Below, in pieces: positions 57,201-64,000 of a stretch of DNA of 64,000 nucleotides; within the stretch, counting starts at the first letter, position 1; each line of letters starts with the position of its first letter. The translations under genes were made by a program, and so were the position numbers. The notes below the pieces were generated by a model, which searched no databases, was not told the origin of the DNA, and worked only from the letters and a program-made list of their open reading frames with translations. The stretch comes from Beroe forskalii. Its lineage: Eukaryota; Ctenophora; Nuda; Beroida; Beroidae. The DNA lies in contig WFMF01000005.1 of NCBI GenBank assembly GCA_011033025.1, positions 1,550,001 to 1,614,000 of the forward strand. The letters run 5' to 3'.

Positions 57201-60200
57201 CCTTTAATATCAACTGTGAAGACTTCCATTGCAAGATTTGCGATAGTACTGAGGTAAATATCAGGCAATGAATTTTAAAATCTATCAAATAACTGCCTAT
57301 CTAGTATCTATTTAGTCGAGTGATTACCTATCTAATGACTCCTATATTTTTCAGATAATCTATAACGAAGTGTCCCACCTACCGGCCCTCCTTCGACTTC
57401 CTCCCGCTGTCAGGAAGGAACTGTGCCAGAGAATGCTTTACAAGGTACCACCCAGATTCCACACATAATTTAGATATGTAACTACTTTACTAGGTACTTA
57501 ACTTCAGGAAATTGAGAACAACGAAAATTACTAAGAGGCATAAAATTGGGCAAAACCAAGTTATAAAGCGTATTAACTTTTTCAATTGCTATTGTGCTTG
57601 ATTTAATAGTTTGATCAATTGTTACAGTAAACCGAATCAAACAATGTCGGCAGCCTGCGTGTTTGATTTTTTTCTGCTTTCTTAATTTCCTGTTCTAAGG
57701 TATGTTGATATTTGGGGGTATTTCTTGCATAATTTTCACCTTGAAAATATCGTGCATAATTTTCATCTTGAAAATATCGTGACAGTATCAATGAAGTTAC
57801 TTAAACTTAAAAGATCCTAACCTTTGTTGTCACCCCCTCCTGAAATCATGCCACATCATACACTGCATGCACATTGCACAATGCGACTGCACATGGGACG
57901 TGCCAACGTAATTCTGTGTACATACACAACTACACAAAGACATACAGATACATCATACATTATACAAAGGGTTGTGTCTCTATTACAGATAATTTGTTGC
58001 CAAAGCCCAGGATGCTTTCATACGATTTACAAATTACATAATCAACATCAATTAGAGCCGTGTCTTCCTAGGGTCTTCAGAGTTTCACATTCAACATTTA
58101 ATTGTCGTAGAATGATATGATATATCCAATTTCTAAAGAATCATCATACGAAGAATTCTCGATTATTATAATGCCTGTGTAATAGCTCCAGAATAATGGA
58201 CCTGAGTAATCCGGGATCGTTGCTTGTTTTGGAAAAGTAGAAGGACGGTTCACTGGAACGTTTTCTCAGAATATTTATGCAGCGGTGGCTACAGATAGAA
58301 AAGTAAAGCGGTTCAATTTCGTCATCAGTTAGCCATTTTTAAGCCTGATAATGACATCACCGACCGTCGCCTAGAATTTAGTTATTTGTACGATAAGAGT
58401 TAATATGTCTGATTTAGATAGTCTAGGGATTCATAAAAATTCCATGATGTTTGAGGTCTAATTTTGTAGAAAATAATATAATGCATTCATAATCTTCTCT
58501 CGTAATCGAGGTTACATGAGTATCATAAAGTTGTCTTGAAGGTCGTACATAGAATTTGTAGTTGCTTTCAAAAATCCATCGCTATTTACACGATTTCTGA
58601 TATTCGTTTCTATATAGGTAAGTTTCTTAGTTGCCAGCTAGTTGTAATACTAGAAGTCTCTGATCGTAGTAAAGTTTGCCTACTCTTTTAATTGATGAAA
58701 CATCTGACACAAAAACACGCGATGTCAATATCATACTTTCCTTCTCTTGGTCTTATGTCCTTTAAATAGAGGCTGATAAGGTATCCTGTTTCAGAACTAC
58801 AAATATTGGTTATTTCTTAGAACCGTCTGTCATTTGTCAATCACTTCTTACGTCATGCATCTCATTGAAATACCATTCTGTACCAACCATTGGGAAACTT
58901 GGGAACATCTCAACCTACGTACATTACTAAAGTTCAAGAAATATAGATGAATATTGTTTGGCGTCATGTTCGTACACAAAGTAATGTACTGCTGATGCTG
59001 AACCCTCTACATTTCGTGCTAGGAGATTGAACCACTACGCACAACAGTACAAATAAACCATTGTTTGAGAGCCTGTGTTACGTAGGTAAGTGTGTGTGTA
59101 GTAAGGTGGACAACGTCAATGCTCAGGGTGTTTCGAAACTACCTATTACTGTTGACGTGGAATGACGCTGTTTGATGCGTCAATCAGACAATATAACTGA
59201 TATTAGAAACGTGGGTCCTTGATATAGATAGTACGTATGATGATAATATTATTATTATGATGTGAATTGGTGTGGGGCTAACGTTTTGGTGTCTGTTGAA
59301 CCATTATAATATTTAGTAATTTAGCGAAATGGCCAATTGGCTCTTTTGACCTATTGTTTGGTGGTGTTATTGAAAAGGCTCGGATAAAATATGGCTGTAA
59401 CATTGTATGATAGACCCGTGCGACCGAATATTATGTTGTTTAATAACTTGTAGGTGCACTGATACCATGGTAAGATTGTTAACTGGTTACCATGGTAAAA
59501 TCATACAATGTACACTGGTTACAGGTTACCATGGTAACACTATACATTCTCCAGGTGTACAAAGACCCAGGTTTCGTGATAGTCCAGGACGGTAAGGAGC
59601 TGCACGCATGGCAGGTCCTGCTAAATGGAGTGTTGGAGGTGAAGGAGGAGGGACTCCCAGCTAAACTCCTCCATGTGGGCGAGAGCTTCGGAATGCCTGC
59701 TGCAACCCAGGTACCTGTTCTGTGTGTGCTGCAACCCAGGCACCTGTTCTGTGTGTGCTGCAACCCAGGTACCTGTTCTGTGTGTGCTGCAACCCAGGCA
59801 CCTGTTCTGTGTGTGCTGCAACCCAGGTACCTGTTCTGTGTGTGCTGCAACCCAGGTACCTAATAAACTCAATTTGCTGTGTGTATTGTGTAAGTGAGGG
59901 CTGAGGAAGGGGACAGGTGTCTCAGTATTGGAGTATTGGCACCCAGCTGCAATGCTTCTATCAGCATCATGGAAACAGCTGGTGTTGGTACTTGGTGGAC
60001 TGTAAAATGTAGAATGCAGGTTGCTACATACAGAAGTTTTTGCATATCTCAGATTCTGATTTATTCCAGTGCGTTTGAAGTTAGGAGAGAAAGTAATAGC
60101 GTCAAACCACACTAAAAACTTAACAGGTTTTAAAGCAACAAGGAGACATTTTGACACGGTCGCCAGATTGCCATATTCTCAGCATACCGAGATCTGAGTT

Positions 60201-61380
60201 CCTACACATCATCAAGTGAGTGCAAAACGTGACAATAAACAATTATTTGAATAAATTATAACATAATTTTCAATTTTAGGGGATTATTCTAAACTGTGTA
60301 CATTTACCGCTTGCCCGTACAAAATCATAGATAATAAAAGTTGTAAATCTCTGTTACATTTTATACTTCCGCTTTCGTGCACTTTTCACTTTTGTAATTT
60401 AATTGTTGTATTATGTAAATTGAATGTATTGCACTTGCTGGATTTAGTATATATTTATTAAACTATTATAGTCTTATTGAATATGATTTCTCTTGATGTG
60501 TTCCAGCTGTTTAGTTGCTATTCTTACTTTGCGTTATGAGGAAAAATATGCTCTCTATCGAAATATTCTTGCTTCTCTTCAACACAATGGCCAACCATTT
60601 TTGTGAGTAACAAGATTTGATCTTGGTATCTTTTTCAAAGTTCAACTTCAGTTCGTTAAGTCCATTATGGTGTCTTTTGGATCGTTTATTCTTTCGTAAT
60701 CCTTACTTCCTGCGATTAATCTTCAATCCTCAGGCAGGGTGATTTATCCATTCGCTACCTGTCTCGCACCTGCCATGATTAAAATTTCGGGATCCTACGG
60801 GTTAGTAAATACACCCCTTACACCCCTCAATATACCAACATTAACCCCCCGCCCGCAGTCAGAGTGAGTTGAACACTAAGCGGCTGAAGGACGACTCAGG
60901 CAAGGTAGTCGTAGTAAAGGAGTTGCGGGCGAGTGTGAGTGGGGGACAGCCGGGTGACGTCATCACAGCAGCGAGTCCTGAGGCTCTCATTGAGCATCTC
61001 AAGGAAAACCATAAGGGAGTGGATCCTGACTATACTGAGGTTAGGGGAACGATGCTTTTTTGTGAAATCGTCAATTCAAATCCCAAAGTATTTGGAAACT
61101 TTAATATAAATTTTATAAGTTTCACCAATTACCATATATTACCATTTTGATCTATATCCTTAGACTTCTGAATTTCGACTTCCAAGGATTTCTTGGATTT
61201 TCCTGATTCTGATTATACTGAGGATTTCCTGCTGACATACCGAGCCTTCCTTCCTGACGTTACACTCCTCACTAAATCCCTGCTGCATTGGTTCAAAGAC
61301 AGCTCATACCGATACAAGATACTATCGATAGTCAATTCCTGGGTGTCTGTGCACTTTACTGACTTTGACTATAATCCTAA
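48212..61380 (+). CDS. RAPGEF2: Rap guanine nucleotide exchange factor 2/6 (PDZ-GEF), 5' part, 10 exons
   Basis: Exons: 48212-48307, 48466-48648, 49860-~49955, ~50078-50241, 55024-55192, 57355-57444, 59555-59710, 60127-60215, 60859-61039, 61223-61380. The protein starts MEVSVRVIAALKKDARERTI, like the N-terminus of RAPGEF2. The first cyclic-nucleotide-binding-like domain shows KCWYILLSGTVF, then ETSFGQ and DDCIALEF. An acidic linker follows (GLPEGVVDSDDESDEISQL). The second shows VSHLPALLRLPPAVRKELCQ, DGKELHAWQVLLNGVLEV and LLHVGESFG. RasGEF_N begins at VVVVKELRASVSGG, with VDPDYTE joined to DFLLTYRAFLP. RAPGEF2/6 proteins activate Rap1 at membranes and junctions; the CNB-like domain is not a strong cAMP sensor in the family. 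PDZ, RA and CDC25 catalytic domains must lie beyond 64000. Introns host a mariner-like element and a LINE. The exon 3/4 junction is uncertain because of a direct repeat. Confidence 0.9.
48814..49815 (+). mobile_element. Mariner/Tc1-like element with ~250-bp TIRs, inactive
   Basis: Ends CAGGGTGTTTCAAGACTCGT and its inverse are flanked by TA (48812-48813, 49816-49817). Inverted arms span about 48814-49062 and 49567-49815, long for mariner. The interior encodes transposase remnants on the + strand: VWMGLSHQGVFGPHF, then SQQDGAPPHTNTASITWL (second catalytic Asp in QQDGAPPH) and NFFLWGYLKERVYANP. Frames shift, a stop lies just after WPNDSPA, and the N-terminal half is missing. It occupies most of RAPGEF intron 2 (48649-49859). 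Confidence 0.85.
50469..54942 (+). mobile_element. CR1/L2-type LINE, sense orientation, inactive
   Basis: The first open reading frame region (50469-51878, broken over frames) has a PHD-like finger (CLSCNDPHAMDIYLSCFWC), a coiled-coil stretch and zinc knuckles CNHCQRFGHFVSEC and CGICASDNHQTKDC. The second (51885-54747) has an APE-type endonuclease (CICWNTRSLNNKVD, FVTETWLTD, CGDLNIHLD, SGHILDVVIAS) and a reverse transcriptase (NYRPISNLSFISKLIE, LLDLSAAFDTVYH, GVPQGSVLGPVLFNIYI, FADDHQVYKSF). The tail LHWLRVQERIEFKVILLTFK followed by CLNSLAPSYL is typical of CR1/L2 relatives. It ends in (TTA)n at 54919-54941. There are a stop after the endonuclease region (52634) and several frame changes, so it is inactive but not old. 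The 5' limit is unclear. It fills RAPGEF intron 4. Confidence 0.88.
55193..56531. other. RAPGEF intron 5, first part
   Basis: AT-rich intron with no supported exon or clear repeat element. Confidence 0.35.
56532..56627 (+). CDS. Orphan coding-like exon in RAPGEF intron 5
   Basis: ATG at 56532 opens exactly 32 codons ending at AAAG|GTGTCA. The peptide has a polar start (MSILPDPEITSW) and a hydrophobic run (IYLPVVMVDYFAAQ). It ends in phase 0, and RAPGEF exon 6 begins in phase 0, so it could be an alternative first exon giving a short RAPGEF lacking the first CNB-like domain. The pattern DPEITSWIYLPVVMV also recalls the N-terminus of EMC3, but no further EMC3 exon is visible. Chance is possible. 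Confidence 0.35.
57445..59460. other. RAPGEF intron 6, first part
   Basis: Intron without supported exons. It has one degenerate copy of the gataatgacatca repeat near 58350 and a duplicated word (cataattttcatcttgaaaa-like) near 57735-57780. I see no transposon with clear ends. Confidence 0.35.
59461..59538. promoter_or_regulatory. Three X-box-like CCATGG palindromes before RAPGEF exon 7
   Basis: GATACCATGGTAAG (59461), GTTACCATGGTAAA (59486) and GTTACCATGGTAAC (59525). The last is a perfect palindrome of the RFX X-box type (GTTNCCATGGNAAC). The last two are within a short tandem duplication of about 39 bp. They end 17 bp before the exon 7 acceptor. Function is not shown. Confidence 0.4.
59711..59860 (+). 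repeat. 29-bp minisatellite multiplying the RAPGEF exon 7 splice donor
   Basis: Five copies of a 29-bp unit starting gtacctgttctgtgtg and ending tgctgcaacccag follow exon 7, each recreating the exon end and donor (ACCCAG|GTACC). Donors with GT lie at 59711, 59769, 59827 and 59856; GC versions (ACCCAG|GCACC) lie at 59740 and 59798. Confidence 0.9.
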
Positions 61381-64000
61381 GTGAGTTGAAATCATTAATC
61401 GGACTTTTCACTAATGGGCCTTCAGTTTAAATTGAAATTGGGCCTGATTACACTGAACTCTCAATTTAACTACCATCCCCGAAGTGAGGTGTATCGTGAC
61501 ATAGCTTGGTTATTGACCTGAAATTCAAGCAAAGTTCACAGAATTTTGACCTATTCGAGTATTTGACACAAATTTCCATAATTATCAGAAAGCCCGTATT
61601 TACTTCCTATAACATACTTCTCGACTTTTTTTCTAAACCACCACAACAAACCTTTGTTTTATTCAATGGTGTTACTATAAATAGTACACCCACCACTTTT
61701 TGTTGTACTATACAACGTGTTGATCCTCTATAGATTGATCCAGGAGCCATGTAATAAGGCCTGGTATTGTGTTGGTATAGCCTCTTACTTGTTATACTCT
61801 CACTGTGGTTATATAATGGTTTACAGCGTCATCAATACACTACTTTGAGCTATGATGATGACGTCATATTACAACTGCTTATTCATCTGTCAGGGCACAC
61901 ACATATGTTATGAATTGGCTGAGTGTGTGTGAGAGTTGCGCCTCTCTCTACTTTATTAGTATATGCACATATGACCAACAGGTGGTTGTTAAGATTGTGT
62001 CATTATCATAGTGTAATGTAGTTACTTGATAACTTTGAACCGCCTACTTTTGCGAGAGGGGTTTGAGGACCTCTCTCGCATAGAGTAGGGCGGTTGAAGG
62101 TTACGTACTTTTCATAGTTTTAAGTATGCATTTCAACCCGTTACATCGCCTTATAGAAGATCCACGACCTTATATAACAATCTAATAGTACACACCTGTG
62201 CGCGTTACACTACTCACTTAGTAAGTGCCAACTGCGCTATAATTCATATACCACACATAAAATATTACTCGAATAAATGCCACAAGTTACAAACATTAGC
62301 CCCCCCCCCCCTCTAATAACTGTATAAATTCAGCTCCTCTCCAATAGTACTACAAATGCAGCCCCTCTCTAACCCTCTCTAATAATCTACAAATGGAACA
62401 CCTCTCCAAAATAGTAATAACAAAGCAATTTGCTCATTATGCCTTTCAAAAATATATAAATCTTGCAAAACTTTACCATCTTCGGAATGGAATCGCACAA
62501 AAAATGGACAGCAGCTTTTCACTCAGTTTCTCCCTTGGACATAATGCGACTTTCTCGCATTGTGATTGTGTTTCGACTCGGTGGTGAAATTCTTTGAGAA
62601 CGAGTATTCTTAGAGAGATTTTTTTAGGATTTTCCTGACAGGGGTGTGCTAATGGATGGATGTACTTCAATCAAGAGAGAATTTAAATGTGTCAATATCA
62701 ATAATATCGTACCCCAAACGAGAAATGCTGTCATTATTATAGCGCAATGTGGTGAGTTGATGACGTTTAACTGCCTATTTTGGCACAGGGGGGGGGTTAA
62801 TAAATGCGTGTTGCTTTGAATTTTGATTGAGGTTTAAATGAGTGCGAGGGGTCTATTTATAGCTCAAGAAGTTGGACTATTTATATATGCTATTTAATGA
62901 ACTACACCAAAGCACCATGATCTTCTGTTCATTTAATAAAAGCACTGCAATAACGCACGGTATTCTCAAAATCGCAGTTAAGGAACATTTCTTTCAGTCA
63001 AATCATTAGAACCTAGAGGTCAAATATAATGAAAATCTGTTTTTCACAAAAAAATAACCTTTGATTTAGAATATTTTATGTTCCACAATAGCACAATGAC
63101 AAAAGAAAAGCATTGATCATTTTCAGAATTTGATGATTGGTTCTTCTATTGTGCAAATGGGAATACACCAGGCTATTTACTGGTAAACCCCTGTACTGTG
63201 TACTTCTGCAGTGTAATTAGTTGTAGCGGTATAGCACTGCTGTCTGCACCACGTGTGCAGACAGCTACAGATCTCTGACATCTCTATCCTTTACCATGGC
63301 AACCACCAATGGGGAGCAAGCATCTACCTACACTCATATACCTATAGTAGAGTACACAACCAATTACACAACCTACTATAATATTACAGCTATTACACCA
63401 GGTTGTTTACCTTATTGTAACAAATTAAGTAAGCAGTTAATTAAGAAACCGGGCAAAAAAGTTTCTTAATAAACTGCATCTTAATTTCTTAAACGTTTGT
63501 TAATAAGTGTTCAACCTTAAAAAAGTTTCTTAATTTGATGCTTTCTTATTTTCCTGACGATTAATTAGTTGCTCACTTAATTTGTTACAATAAGGTATAT
63601 AGGAAGGATAGGCTAGATGACGTCATCAATTCATCATTATAAATCATGACATCGACGTATTAATCCCCAATAACTACTGGTATTTCACGAACACGGCCTA
63701 TTGTATAAGGACTGTTTACTATGAATACCCGTGATGTTGTACTCAATATCATGAAGTATGTACTGCTTGATCCAGTGCCGAGATCCTTATCCAATTATCT
63801 AATTAGCTGAGAGCGTTAAGCCCTTTGGTGTGCGGGTACAATGTGTTTAGAGAGGTAGACAGTAGTAAGAAAGTAAGAAGCTGTAAATGTGAGGTATAAA
63901 CCCAAACCTGGGCGCAGGAACACGTAACTTTTCGACCTGATCTAATTGATTTTCATTGCAGAATTTATTAGTGTACAGGCACAATGTGTGTTTATTGTGG
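61381..64000. other. RAPGEF intron 10 (open at right edge)
   Basis: No further RAPGEF exon is visible; the next should continue RasGEF_N (an FLEEFE-like motif is expected). The stretch holds TGACGTCA-type repeats near 61859 and 63618, an inverted pair at 62044-62096 (cgcctacttttgcgagag / ctctcgcatagagtagggcg), C and G runs, and the MITE below. Confidence 0.4.
63410..63595. mobile_element. 186-bp MITE, TA target site, CCTTATTGTAAC ends
   Basis: CCTTATTGTAACAAATTAAG at the left is inverted at the right, flanked by TA (63408-63409, 63596-63597). The interior has further inverted words (aagtttcttaat, ttaagaaac). It is non-coding. Confidence 0.85.

Noticed and set aside
59621-60157. Long minus-strand frame rich in TGTWVAAHTEQVPGLQ repeats
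   Set aside because: It is a shadow of the 29-bp splice-donor minisatellite and RAPGEF exons 7-8 read on the opposite strand.
62570-62615. Words resembling small-subunit rRNA (ggtggtgaaattcttt)
   Set aside because: The match is only about 15 bases and the flanks do not follow rRNA sequence.

Overview
This window is nuclear DNA from an animal, most likely a non-vertebrate metazoan; I cannot place it more precisely from sequence alone. Genes are split by GT-AG introns, AT-rich introns and intergenic DNA are full of MITE-like palindromes, minisatellites, a CR1/L2-type LINE and a mariner-like element, and three genes can be rebuilt exon by exon as animal families: PDCD5, an XK-related (XKR) membrane protein, and the RAPGEF2/6 (PDZ-GEF) Rap exchange factor. 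No bacterial, organellar or viral features were seen.

Layout. 165-1640: last exon of a + strand gene whose protein carries two tandem copies of a Cys-rich module of the kind found in transposon-associated proteins. 2150-5110: foldback repeats, including a 1.16 kb palindrome-ended unit present twice in tandem. 5470-9783: complete three-exon PDCD5 (+), its second intron packed with minisatellites. 11979-27328: complete thirteen-exon XKR gene (-), about 593 codons, convergent with PDCD5; every exon junction keeps phase. XKR intron 3 holds the most unusual object here: a same-strand nested gene made of a tandemly repeated two-exon cassette encoding an unrecognised 157-residue domain, bracketed by an inverted pair of 0.2 kb repeats. 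27.3-42.4 kb: gene-poor DNA with MITEs, an E-box cluster and one weak exon candidate. 42472-45690: five-exon + strand gene for a 551-residue highly charged helical protein with an in-frame 24-bp minisatellite. 48212-61380 and beyond: the first ten exons of RAPGEF (+), covering two cyclic-nucleotide-binding-like domains and the start of RasGEF_N; the PDZ, RA and catalytic GEF parts lie beyond the right edge.

The genes are not an operon or a pathway cluster. PDCD5 and XKR both belong to families linked to cell death, but their adjacency may be chance. The main interest is gene architecture: a nested domain array able to grow without breaking frame, a splice donor multiplied by a 29-bp minisatellite, introns whose two ends carry direct repeats, a duplicated decoy donor, and clusters of perfect E-box and X-box palindromes. 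Junctions were called by eye from GT-AG signals, phase and remembered family similarity; no transcript data or database searches were available.
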